A DNA stretch of 45,654 nt from Ruminococcus sp. (GTDB lineage: Bacteria; Bacillota; Clostridia; Oscillospirales; Ruminococcaceae), in NCBI GenBank assembly GCA_024403995.1, contig JAKSQT010000010.1, forward strand, positions 1-45,654, in the 5' to 3' direction. Under the pieces are notes generated by a model. It worked only from the letters and a program-made list of their open reading frames with translations. It ran no database searches and had not been told where the DNA came from. A program made the translations under genes and the position numbers. Below, piece by piece: positions 1-7,222 of this stretch (position 1 is the stretch's first letter; each line of letters starts with the position of its first letter).

Positions 1-74
1 CGACCTGGATGAGACTCGAACTCACGACCTCCGCCGTGACAGGGCGGCGTTCTAACCAACTGAACTACCAGGCC
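1..74 (-). tRNA. tRNA-Asp (anticodon GTC)
   Basis: Read on the minus strand this folds as a tRNA. The acceptor arm GGCCTGG pairs with CCAGGTC plus discriminator G, the anticodon stem CGCCG/CGGCG encloses loop CTGTCAC with anticodon GTC, and the T arm contains GTTCGAGTC. The 3' end coincides with the window edge, so a genomically encoded CCA cannot be judged. A strong promoter lies just upstream at 125-153. Confidence 0.93.
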
Positions 75-124
75 ATACTCCCTATCGCTGTGGAACCGTT
101 TCGCTTTCCTCAGGCGACTATGTT

Positions 125-153
125 ATTATACTCCATTCTTTCGAAAAAGTCAA
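125..153 (-). promoter_or_regulatory. sigma-A promoter of tRNA-Asp
   Basis: On the minus strand TTGACT and TATAAT are separated by 17 bp, and the -10 box is about 50 bp upstream of the tRNA 5' end. The -35 box is inside the inverted repeat at 140-166. Confidence 0.75.
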
Positions 154-166
154 CCCCTTTTTCGAA
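140..166. repeat. 10-bp perfect inverted repeat between recG and tRNA-Asp
   Basis: TTCGAAAAAG and its reverse complement CTTTTTCGAA are separated by 7 bp. The repeat lies downstream of recG and covers the -35 of the tRNA promoter. It could be a weak AT-rich terminator for recG or an operator. It lacks the GC-rich stem of a classical terminator. Confidence 0.5.
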
Positions 167-233
167 TATTTTTCGACTTTGTAGATCCTGTTGCGTTTAT
201 TCCCATAATTTTGTCATCTTATATACAGAAATA

Positions 234-2282
234 CTAATTCAATCCGTTTTCACCATTCTTTCGGAACAAGGACAATACCGCCAGTCGCAAAGACGCATAG
301 GATGGTGTCCGCAAATCTGCATCTTTCTCAAGGATCTCTTTCGCCGCCTCCTGTGTTTCGGATACAAGCGGCATATTGCTTGAAAACGCTGCCTGCATCA
401 GCGGCGGCATTCCATGCTGTGCCGAACCAAAGAAATCTCCGGGACCGCGAAGCCGCAAGTCTTCCTCCGCGATTGCAAATCCATTCGTCGTACGGCTCAT
501 GATTTTCAGCCGTTCTCGTGCTTCCTCGTTTTTGCTTTCCGTCACAAGGATGCAAAAACTCTGGACACTGCCTCTGCCGACTCTGCCGCGGAGCTGGTGA
601 AGCTGTGCCAAACCGAAACGATCTGCATCCTCAATCAGCACGATCGTTGCATTCGGAACATCAACTCCAACCTCCACTACTGTTGTGCAAACAAGCAGGT
701 CGATCTCATGCGATTTCATTTGTGCCATGACTTGCTCTTTTTCCTGCGGTTTCATTTTGCCATGCAGCAATCCGACACGATAGTTCGAAAAAGCACCCGT
801 TTTCAGTTTCTCCGCATAGCTTTCTGCTGCCTGCAAATTCTCCATCTGGTCGGAATCTTCTATCATGGAACAAACAAGATATGCCTGCTCTCCAGCGTCC
901 AGATGTTCCCGTATAAATCCATAGGCACGTTCACGATAGCCGCCTGTAACAGCAAACGTCTGGATCGGCAGTCTGCCCTTCGGCAGTTCGTCAAGAAGCG
1001 TAATATCCAAATCGCCGTAGATGATCAATGCAAGCGTTCTGGGAATCGGCGTTGCTGACATGACCAGTTTATGCGGATGTCCGCCTTTTTCGGCGAGCGC
1101 CGCGCGCTGTGCTACACCAAAACGATGCTGTTCATCCGTAATGACAAGTCCCAGCTTTTGAAATGAAATGTCATTCTGAATGACAGCGTGCGTGCCGACA
1201 ACGACCTGTGCAGAACCGTCTGCGATTTTCGATTTGATTGCGCGTTTTTCCTTTGCTTTTGTCGAACCTGTCAGCAGGACGGGAACAATGCCTATCGGTG
1301 CAAGAAAATCCGTCATTGTCTGCAAATGCTGCTGTGCCAATATTTCTGTCGGTGCCATTAAAACCGTCTGCAAGCCGTTTTGTGCAGCAAGAGCAGCGGC
1401 TGCTGCGGCAACTGCAGTCTTACCGCTGCCCACATCTCCTTGCAGCAGGCGATTCATCGGTGCAGTCTGACACAAATCTTTCGTAATCACTTCGATCGCG
1501 TGCTGCTGTGCGTTCGTCAGCGTAAACGGCAATCCATTATAAAATGCATCCAGAGAGGTCTGCGGTGACATCGCATACGCACTTTGTGCGCGGCTTCTGT
1601 GCCGAAGCATCATCGTTCCAAGCTGAAAACACAACAATTCTTCAAAAGCAAGTCGGTGCCGTGCCGCTGCCAATTCTACTGGATCTTTCGGACGGTGTAT
1701 ACCGCGCAATGCGGCACCTAGCGTTACCAAATCATGCTTTACACGCAAATCGTCAGGCAATGTTTCCATTACCGCATCGTTTATATACGTCAATGCCTTC
1801 TGGATATTCGTCCGCATCATCGCTGAGGTCAGCCCGACTGTCTGCGGATAGACAGGCTGCAACAAAAGCGCATTCTCACACTTCTGCATCTGCGGAGAAC
1901 GCATTTCTCGTCTTGTAAATCCGCCCTGTACTTTTCCGTAGACATAGTATTCCTCGCCTGTCTGTATGGCGCGAAATGTGTACGGATTGTTGTAAAGAGT
2001 GATTGTAAAATCTGTTTCTCCGTCATTTGCGATCATATTGAATATTGCAAGTTTGCTGTTTACATATGCTGTGGGCATTTTCCGTACAATCGAACATTTC
2101 ACAGCACACGGTTCACCGATTTCTGCATCTGCAATATGGAGCGGATTACTGAAATCAATATAAGTACGCGGAAAATGATAGAGCAAATCAAAAGGTGTAT
2201 CAATTCCCATTTTATGATACTTCGCCGCACGCTTTTCGCCGACGCCAGCCAGCGTTTCAATCGGCTGATACAATTCGTTCAT
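234..2282 (-). CDS. recG: ATP-dependent DNA helicase RecG
   Basis: RecG is a superfamily 2 double-strand DNA translocase that remodels stalled replication forks and Holliday junctions. The 682-residue length is normal for the family. An N-terminal wedge/OB region (roughly residues 1-240) contains the typical LAGVGEKRA opening. The helicase core has Walker A GDVGSGKT near residue 286, a DEQH box near 386, SATPIPRT, and the C-terminal LRGRVGRG motif VI. The start overlaps the end of mnmA by 4 bp (ATGA), so the two are translationally coupled and transcribed from the promoter in front of mnmA. Confidence 0.96.
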   Translation of the reverse strand: MNELYQPIETLAGVGEKRAAKYHKMGIDTPFDLLYHFPRTYIDFSNPLHIADAEIGEPCAVKCSIVRKMPTAYVNSKLAIFNMIANDGETDFTITLYNNPYTFRAIQTGEEYYVYGKVQGGFTRREMRSPQMQKCENALLLQPVYPQTVGLTSAMMRTNIQKALTYINDAVMETLPDDLRVKHDLVTLGAALRGIHRPKDPVELAAARHRLAFEELLCFQLGTMMLRHRSRAQSAYAMSPQTSLDAFYNGLPFTLTNAQQHAIEVITKDLCQTAPMNRLLQGDVGSGKTAVAAAAAALAAQNGLQTVLMAPTEILAQQHLQTMTDFLAPIGIVPVLLTGSTKAKEKRAIKSKIADGSAQVVVGTHAVIQNDISFQKLGLVITDEQHRFGVAQRAALAEKGGHPHKLVMSATPIPRTLALIIYGDLDITLLDELPKGRLPIQTFAVTGGYRERAYGFIREHLDAGEQAYLVCSMIEDSDQMENLQAAESYAEKLKTGAFSNYRVGLLHGKMKPQEKEQVMAQMKSHEIDLLVCTTVVEVGVDVPNATIVLIEDADRFGLAQLHQLRGRVGRGSVQSFCILVTESKNEEARERLKIMSRTTNGFAIAEEDLRLRGPGDFFGSAQHGMPPLMQAAFSSNMPLVSETQEAAKEILEKDADLRTPSYASLRLAVLSLFRKNGENGLN

Positions 2283-3316
2283 CGAATCACCTGCGAAATA
2301 AATCCGCCGCCGATGACACGGTCGCCCTCATAGATCACCGCAGATTGTCCGCAGGTCACAGCACGCTGCGGTGCGGCAAAACGCAAAGATGCCGTCCCGT
2401 CTGTATTCGCTGTCAGTTCCACGCCTGTTTCTCTGCGGCTGTACCGTACCTTCACGGTCAGCGCAGATACATCCTGCGGAACAGAAATCCAATTACAGTC
2501 GCGCAGTTCACACGCAGATGCGAACAGTGCTTCTTCTTTTCCGACTGTGACAAGATTCTTTTCAGGATTTTTCCCTGTCACGTACACAGGATACCCACAC
2601 GCCAAGCCCAGTCCTTTGCGCTGTCCGACTGTATACCGCCACTGTCCCTGATGGGTTCCGACAACTGTACCGTCCGACAGCTGAAATTCACCGCTTTGCG
2701 GCAAAAAGCCGTAACGTTCTTCCAGATATGCCGCATAGTCGCCGTTGGGAAGAAAACAAATATCCATACTGTCTTTCGGGATCTGCGGCAAAAGTCCCTG
2801 CTGCGCTGCAAGTTCCCGAATTGCCGGCTTTTCATATTCTTCAAGCGGAAAAACTGCATGAGAAAGCTGCTCCTGCGACAGACGGTACAGCATATAGCTT
2901 TGGTCTTTGGAAGCATCTAAGCCGCGAAGAAGCTCCGTTTTTCCTGTCTGTGCATTTTTTGCAAGCCGCGCATAATGCCCGGTTGCTATGCCGTCAAAAC
3001 CGATTGTTTCCATATGTGAAATAAGAGCTGCAAATTTTACGGTCGGATTGCAAACGATACAGGGATTCGGCGTTGCGCCGTCCCGATAAGAGGCGGCGAA
3101 ATTGTCCAGCACATTCGTCTTGAATGCCGCAGAACAATCGACTACTGTATGCGAAATACCAAGCCGCTGTGCGGTTTTCTTTGCTCCTTCTATATCAGGC
3201 TGCACTTCGGGATACATCACCAGCGTGACACCTGCCACGGTATGTCCTGCCTGCTGCAAAACATATGCTGCGGCAGCAGAATCTACTCCGCCGCTCATGC
3301 CCAATACGATTTTCAT
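2279..3316 (-). CDS. mnmA: tRNA-specific 2-thiouridylase MnmA
   Basis: MnmA thiolates U34 of tRNA-Lys, -Glu and -Gln, using ATP to activate the base and a relayed persulfide sulfur. The PP-loop motif SGGVDS is at residues 8-13, the catalytic cysteine is in NPCIVCN near residue 87, and the second cysteine is in DICFLPNGDY near 185. The 345-residue length fits the family. The reading frame is open for 57 more codons upstream, but the chosen ATG follows a good ribosome binding site (AAAGGGG) and starts with the canonical MKIVLGMSGGVDS. It is the first gene of an mnmA-recG operon. Confidence 0.95.
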   Translation of the reverse strand: MKIVLGMSGGVDSAAAAYVLQQAGHTVAGVTLVMYPEVQPDIEGAKKTAQRLGISHTVVDCSAAFKTNVLDNFAASYRDGATPNPCIVCNPTVKFAALISHMETIGFDGIATGHYARLAKNAQTGKTELLRGLDASKDQSYMLYRLSQEQLSHAVFPLEEYEKPAIRELAAQQGLLPQIPKDSMDICFLPNGDYAAYLEERYGFLPQSGEFQLSDGTVVGTHQGQWRYTVGQRKGLGLACGYPVYVTGKNPEKNLVTVGKEEALFASACELRDCNWISVPQDVSALTVKVRYSRRETGVELTANTDGTASLRFAAPQRAVTCGQSAVIYEGDRVIGGGFISQVIR

Positions 3317-3350
3317 TTCACGCAGCCCCTTTTTGTTCGAATTCCATACT

Positions 3351-3379
3351 ATTATAGCATCTTCATATCCCCTTGTCAA
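3351..3379 (-). promoter_or_regulatory. promoter of mnmA-recG
   Basis: On the minus strand TTGACA, 17 bp, then TATAAT, ending 35 bp before the mnmA start. It diverges from the plus-strand promoter at 3418-3446. Confidence 0.8.
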
Positions 3380-3417
3380 GAAATCTGCGGATTCTTCGGA
3401 TTTTCTGTCCGCCGCTC

Positions 3418-3446
3418 TTGACATTTTCCAACATTTGTGGTATGCT
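3418..3446 (+). promoter_or_regulatory. promoter of the riboswitch-gcdB operon
   Basis: TTGACA, 17 bp, then TATGCT. Transcription would start near 3453, immediately before the predicted riboswitch aptamer. Confidence 0.75.
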
Positions 3447-3449
3447 TGT

Positions 3450-3566
3450 CTTTGGTAAAAGGGAGTAGCCTGCAAAATATATGACATCCTATTTTGTGGT
3501 TCGCGTCGTCATGCCCGACAGCTTCATCTGTCCGCACGAATCATAATTGGCAAGACTTTTATCGCA
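3450..3566 (+). ncRNA. yybP-ykoY manganese riboswitch (predicted)
   Basis: The leader has the two signature segments of this class: GGGAGTAGCC near 3461 and GGCAAGACTT near 3549. Between them are an AT stem (CAAAATA/TATTTTG), a segment resembling the conserved second metal-binding loop (GTCGTCATGCC) and a small hairpin (GACAG/CTGTC) closed by TTCG/CGAA. The basal helix P1 would be GGTAAAAG (3454-3461) with CTTTTATC (3556-3563). The 3' arm of P1 is shared with the terminator that follows, so aptamer folding and termination exclude each other. That is the arrangement of a Mn2+-activated transcriptional on-switch. Assignment is by eye from the family consensus; no covariance model was run. Confidence 0.72.
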
Positions 3567-3611
3567 TCAGCCTGCAATGATCATCGGACTGCTGCGATAG
3601 AAGTCTTTTTG
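3552..3611 (+). terminator. riboswitch expression-platform terminator
   Basis: A 15-bp stem with one G-U pair (3552-3566 with 3593-3607) is followed by a short T run (3606-3610). It sits 46 bp before the gcdB start, upstream of any plus-strand gene, and overlaps riboswitch P1. It is therefore an attenuator rather than a gene-end terminator. Confidence 0.8.
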
Positions 3612-3657
3612 TTTGCAGGTATCCGCCCTACGATTTAATATTGAAAGGAACGTGTTT

Positions 3658-4764
3658 ATGGAAGTTCTCTATCAAAATCTCTTGAACCTCGACTGGAAAA
3701 TGATTGTCATGTGGGCAATCGGCGGCATTCTCATCTATCTTGCCATCAAAAAGGATATGGAGCCGAGTCTGCTTCTCCCGATGGGATTCGGCGCGATTCT
3801 TGTCAATCTGCCGCTGTCAGGTGCGGTCACACAGGGACTCGAAGAAGGTCCGCTCAGCATTCTATATAATGCAGGTATTGCAAACGAATTATTCCCGCTG
3901 ATTTTGTTTATCGGTATCGGTGCTATGATCGACTTTGGTCCGCTGCTTTCCAATCCTCTGCTGATGCTCTTTGGCGCAGCGGCGCAGTTCGGTATTTTCT
4001 TCACGCTTTGTCTGGCATCTATGTTCTTTGACCTCAACGATGCAGCTTCTATTGCTATTATCGGTGCAGCCGACGGTCCCACCTCGATCGTTGTCGGTCA
4101 AAAACTCGCTTCCAACTATATCGGCGCAATTATGGTCGCTGCATATTCCTATATGGCACTCGTTCCCATTATTCAGCCGCCGATCATCAAACTGCTGACC
4201 ACTAAAAAAGAACGTACCATTCGCATGGAATATACCCAGCGTCCTGTTTCGAAAACCACACGCATCCTGTTCCCGATCTGCATTACCATTATCGCAGGTC
4301 TGATCGCGCCAGCTTCTGTTGCTCTCGTCGGATTCTTGATGTTCGGCAACCTGCTGCGTGAATGCGGTGTGCTTGACAGCCTTTCCGAAACCGCACAAAA
4401 AGTCCTTGCAAACCTTGTGACCATCTTCCTGGGCATCACGATCGCATCCCAGATGCAGGCTAAAAACTTTTTGCAGTTCAATACCCTGCTGATTCTCGGA
4501 CTTGGTCTGGTCGCTTTTATCATGGATACCGCAGGCGGTGTTCTGTTTGCAAAAGTTCTGAACCTGTTCCTCAAAAAGAAAATCAACCCGATGATCGGTG
4601 CGGCAGGTATCTCTGCATTCCCGATGTCGGGCAGAGTGGTGCACAAACTGGCACTCAAAGAAGACCCGACCAACTTCCTGCTGATGCAGGCCACAGGCGT
4701 TAACGTTTCCGGTCAGATCGCATCTGTCATCGCAGGCGGTCTGATCCTGAACTTCTTCCTTTGA
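3658..4764 (+). CDS. sodium-ion-translocating decarboxylase beta subunit (OadB/GcdB family)
   Basis: This family forms the Na+-translocating membrane subunit of biotin-dependent oxaloacetate, methylmalonyl-CoA and glutaconyl-CoA decarboxylases. The 368-residue protein is almost wholly hydrophobic with about ten segments and has the family signature GAADGPTSIVVG near residue 137. The start follows AAAGGA; 15 further in-frame codons upstream lie inside the leader and are not used. The next gene is a short gamma-like membrane protein. No biotin carrier or carboxyltransferase alpha subunit is nearby, so it may work with a complex encoded elsewhere or as a stand-alone transporter. Expression is probably controlled by the riboswitch/terminator leader. 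Confidence 0.88.
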   Translation: MEVLYQNLLNLDWKMIVMWAIGGILIYLAIKKDMEPSLLLPMGFGAILVNLPLSGAVTQGLEEGPLSILYNAGIANELFPLILFIGIGAMIDFGPLLSNPLLMLFGAAAQFGIFFTLCLASMFFDLNDAASIAIIGAADGPTSIVVGQKLASNYIGAIMVAAYSYMALVPIIQPPIIKLLTTKKERTIRMEYTQRPVSKTTRILFPICITIIAGLIAPASVALVGFLMFGNLLRECGVLDSLSETAQKVLANLVTIFLGITIASQMQAKNFLQFNTLLILGLGLVAFIMDTAGGVLFAKVLNLFLKKKINPMIGAAGISAFPMSGRVVHKLALKEDPTNFLLMQATGVNVSGQIASVIAGGLILNFFL

Positions 4765-4785
4765 TCCTGAAAGGAGTATCATACT

Positions 4786-4938
4786 ATGATGGCTTTCTTA
4801 GACTTTCATCCGATGGAGTTTGTAAAAAATCTCCGCTATATGGGTATCGGTATGCTCGGTATCTTTATTGTGATTGGTGTCATTGCAGGGCTGACGCTGC
4901 TGCTCAATTTTCTGACAGGCGGAAAAGAACATGAATGA
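4786..4938 (+). CDS. 50-residue membrane protein, OadG-like (decarboxylase gamma subunit-like)
   Basis: This short gene starts 21 bp after the beta subunit gene behind AAGGAG. The product has an N-terminal amphipathic stretch, one hydrophobic span (GIGMLGIFIVIGVIAGLTLL) and a charged tail ending GGKEHE. Size, topology and position match gamma subunits of Na+-pumping decarboxylases, which anchor the complex and contact the beta subunit. The similarity is in form rather than a strong sequence signature. Its end overlaps the next start by 8 bp. Confidence 0.65.
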   Translation: MMAFLDFHPMEFVKNLRYMGIGMLGIFIVIGVIAGLTLLLNFLTGGKEHE

Positions 4939-5755
4939 AGAACAGAACAATCTGACAGAACAGACTGCGGAAGAAGTTGTCCCGAAACTCATAAAGCCGA
5001 ATTTTCCGCCGGTTACTGAGGAATATGAACCGCTTGCAGATGCTGTCGGCGCAGAAGCCAAACAGTCCCGTAAAATCAAGCTGCTCATTATCCTAATGAT
5101 TATCGCGGCTCTTCTTGGCGTGTATCTTCTTCTTGCAGGAAAACTTTCGTTCTATGAACGTACCCTTCGTCACTTGAATTTTGACTACCGTGAGGGAGAA
5201 CTCACAACCGAATCCAACGACAGCGATACGTCATATGCCGAACAGATCGCACAGCAATTCGATGGAAAGCAAATTTCCTATCATGCGGTGGAATATACCA
5301 TGAACGCAGACTATTCGCTGGCTCCGTCCGTTTCGGAATACAATGTCATCATTTCCCCTGACGGCGGCGAATCCACAAAGCGCACAGGTTTTGCGAAACG
5401 AATGCTTACCAAAAAAGAACAGCTTCTCGACGAAAACGGCAGCGTCAAGTCGAAATCTTTCTTCCAATGGCATGATGTTGCCGATTTACAGCTTCCTTAT
5501 CTCGATGTACTGTTCTTTGCAACGGATAACGCAGATGTGTACAGTACAAAGTTAGACAGCAGGTTTGCTTCTGTCATAAAAGGAAACACCTATCAATGTG
5601 AGATCTGGCTTGTGGAGATCAGGGGCACACAACAACCTGTATACTATACGGCTTATCGGTATTATGCAGGCGGAAAACTCGTGGGTGCGCGGCTCCTTGA
5701 AAGCACTTCGGATTCCATGGAAATTTATGACATCAAGGACTACTCGTTTGAATGA
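4931..5755 (+). CDS. single-span membrane protein of unknown function
   Basis: I do not recognise this 274-residue protein. It has an acidic N-terminal cytoplasmic segment of about 45 residues, one transmembrane span (IKLLIILMIIAALLGVYLLL, about residues 49-68) and a roughly 200-residue extracytoplasmic domain rich in beta-type sequence. It overlaps the preceding gene by 8 bp and ends before a strong terminator, so it is the last gene of the riboswitch-controlled operon. Context suggests it is an accessory of the membrane decarboxylase subunits, or a lipoprotein-like sensor domain, but no motif supports either. Confidence 0.8.
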   Translation: MNEEQNNLTEQTAEEVVPKLIKPNFPPVTEEYEPLADAVGAEAKQSRKIKLLIILMIIAALLGVYLLLAGKLSFYERTLRHLNFDYREGELTTESNDSDTSYAEQIAQQFDGKQISYHAVEYTMNADYSLAPSVSEYNVIISPDGGESTKRTGFAKRMLTKKEQLLDENGSVKSKSFFQWHDVADLQLPYLDVLFFATDNADVYSTKLDSRFASVIKGNTYQCEIWLVEIRGTQQPVYYTAYRYYAGGKLVGARLLESTSDSMEIYDIKDYSFE

Positions 5756-5772
5756 TTACCAGAATGAATACT

Positions 5773-5813
5773 GCACCTCCGATATGCTAAATGCTTCGGA
5801 GGTGTCCTTTTTG
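5773..5813 (+). terminator. intrinsic terminator of the gcdB operon
   Basis: The stem CACCTCCGA/TCGGAGGTG has a 13-base loop and is followed by TCCTTTTT. Confidence 0.9.
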
Positions 5814-5848
5814 GGCATATTTACCCGCTTCAGGAACAGAAATTTCTG

Positions 5849-5877
5849 TTGACAAAGCGCTTATTTTCTGATAAAAT
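5849..5877 (+). promoter_or_regulatory. promoter of the GDSL esterase gene
   Basis: TTGACA, 17 bp, TAAAAT. The -10 box ends 58 bp before the start codon. The hexamers and spacing equal those of the GH9 promoter at 7160-7188, so the two dockerin genes may be expressed together. Confidence 0.8.
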
Positions 5878-5935
5878 ATATAAGCGGACATTTGATTCCG
5901 CAGATTGATAACTCAAAAGGAAAAGGAGATCTCTA

Positions 5936-7105
5936 ATGTTACAGAAAATCCATCGTATCACATCCGCTTTGACTGCCTGCATGATGGCAGCAGTCTGTGT
6001 CGTTTCCGTACAATCCGAAACGCCTGTTTCCGCCGCAGAAAAAAAGATGCTTGTTCTCGGCGACAGTATTTCCGCAGGCTACGGCTTGGCAGAAGGCAGC
6101 TTCGGTTACTATGACTACGTTGCTGAATACGGCGGATACTCTATGACAAATCTTGCAGTCAGCGGTGCAACAACGACTGACCTGCTGGATGTTATCGCAA
6201 AAGAGGACACCCAGAAAGCCGTCAAGGATGCAGACCTCATCTGCATCAGCATCGGTGCAAACGATTTGCTCACACCCGTAAAGGAATTCATCAAAGAGAA
6301 AAATCTCCAAAAAGAAGGCGAAAGCCTTACTGATATGGCAAAGCGTTTGCAGAAAGACGGCTCGCTTGTCAGCCTTGTGGTCAGTATGAACAGCAAACTT
6401 CGCCCGTACATTTCAACAGCTAAAAGCAATTTCCTGAAAATTGAATCGGAACTTCGTACACTCAACAGTGATACAGATATCATCATGCAGACACTCTATA
6501 ATCCTGTCGATTCCTATACCACCACCTATCAGGGAGAGGATTTGTCAGGTGACTATGATACACTGCGAAGCTTTGTTGTCGGTACACTTCAAAAACTCAA
6601 TGATCCGATCAAAGAACTTGAAACATTCAAATGCGCAGATGTTTTCAGCGCATTTGACGGCACAGGCTGGATCTATGTCAACACTCTGAAAAAGGACGTA
6701 CATCCTACGCCCCTCGGACACGCGCTGATCGGAGCTACCATTCTGGATGTACTCGGTGTCAAAAACAATCAGCCGACCATGATGTTCGATACCGTTTCGG
6801 CACTTTCCAAAGATGATTTCGCAGCGATCGCATCTGATGACTTCAAGTGCATGATGGCATACTGTCCTGTCGCTTTCGGCGATATTGACGCTGACGGTGC
6901 GGTCACAGCTGACGATGCAAACGCCGCATTGATCCACTATCTCTACAGCGTCATGGAAATTCCCTCCGAACTGACAGCTGACCAACTTGCACGCGCTGCT
7001 GTTTGCAGAAACAAGACTGTTACCGCTGACGATGCAAATGCGATCTTAAATTATTTCCTCGCGGACTTTATGGGTTCCGATACTTCTTGGAAGAATTTCA
7101 TCTGA
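5936..7105 (+). CDS. secreted GDSL/SGNH-family esterase with C-terminal dockerin
   Basis: Likely a cellulosomal carbohydrate esterase that removes acyl groups from plant polysaccharides. Residues 1-34 form a signal peptide with cleavage near VSAA. The catalytic serine is in LGDSISAGYG (Ser44), followed by SIGAND, the Asn block of SGNH enzymes. The C-terminal His is in DVHPTPLGH (His256), where the acidic residue is at -2 rather than the usual -3. A dockerin occupies about residues 312-385: a good first calcium loop from Asp316 (DIDADGAVTADD) and a second repeat that keeps VTADDANAILNYF but has lost the first calcium ligands. The start follows AAGGAGAT. The gene is monocistronic between its own promoter and terminator. 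Confidence 0.88.
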   Translation: MLQKIHRITSALTACMMAAVCVVSVQSETPVSAAEKKMLVLGDSISAGYGLAEGSFGYYDYVAEYGGYSMTNLAVSGATTTDLLDVIAKEDTQKAVKDADLICISIGANDLLTPVKEFIKEKNLQKEGESLTDMAKRLQKDGSLVSLVVSMNSKLRPYISTAKSNFLKIESELRTLNSDTDIIMQTLYNPVDSYTTTYQGEDLSGDYDTLRSFVVGTLQKLNDPIKELETFKCADVFSAFDGTGWIYVNTLKKDVHPTPLGHALIGATILDVLGVKNNQPTMMFDTVSALSKDDFAAIASDDFKCMMAYCPVAFGDIDADGAVTADDANAALIHYLYSVMEIPSELTADQLARAAVCRNKTVTADDANAILNYFLADFMGSDTSWKNFI

Positions 7106-7114
7106 TATAAGCTA

Positions 7115-7147
7115 AACCGCTTCTGTTCTGCACAGAAGCGGTTTTTT
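7115..7147 (+). terminator. intrinsic terminator of the GDSL esterase gene
   Basis: The stem AACCGCTTCTG/CAGAAGCGGTT is followed by a run of T. Confidence 0.92.
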
Positions 7148-7159
7148 CTGATTTGCCCA

Positions 7160-7188
7160 TTGACAAAGCATCGAAAATACTGTAAAAT
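7160..7188 (+). promoter_or_regulatory. promoter of the GH9 gene
   Basis: TTGACA, 17 bp, TAAAAT, 34 bp before the start codon. Confidence 0.8.
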
Positions 7189-7222
7189 AAAAGCAACAGA
7201 ATCCATTCAAGGAGGTTACCCT

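Noticed and set aside
3889-4782. 297-codon minus-strand frame opposite the decarboxylase beta subunit
   Set aside because: Asp/Cys/Gln/His-rich antisense translation of a hydrophobic protein gene; not a real gene.
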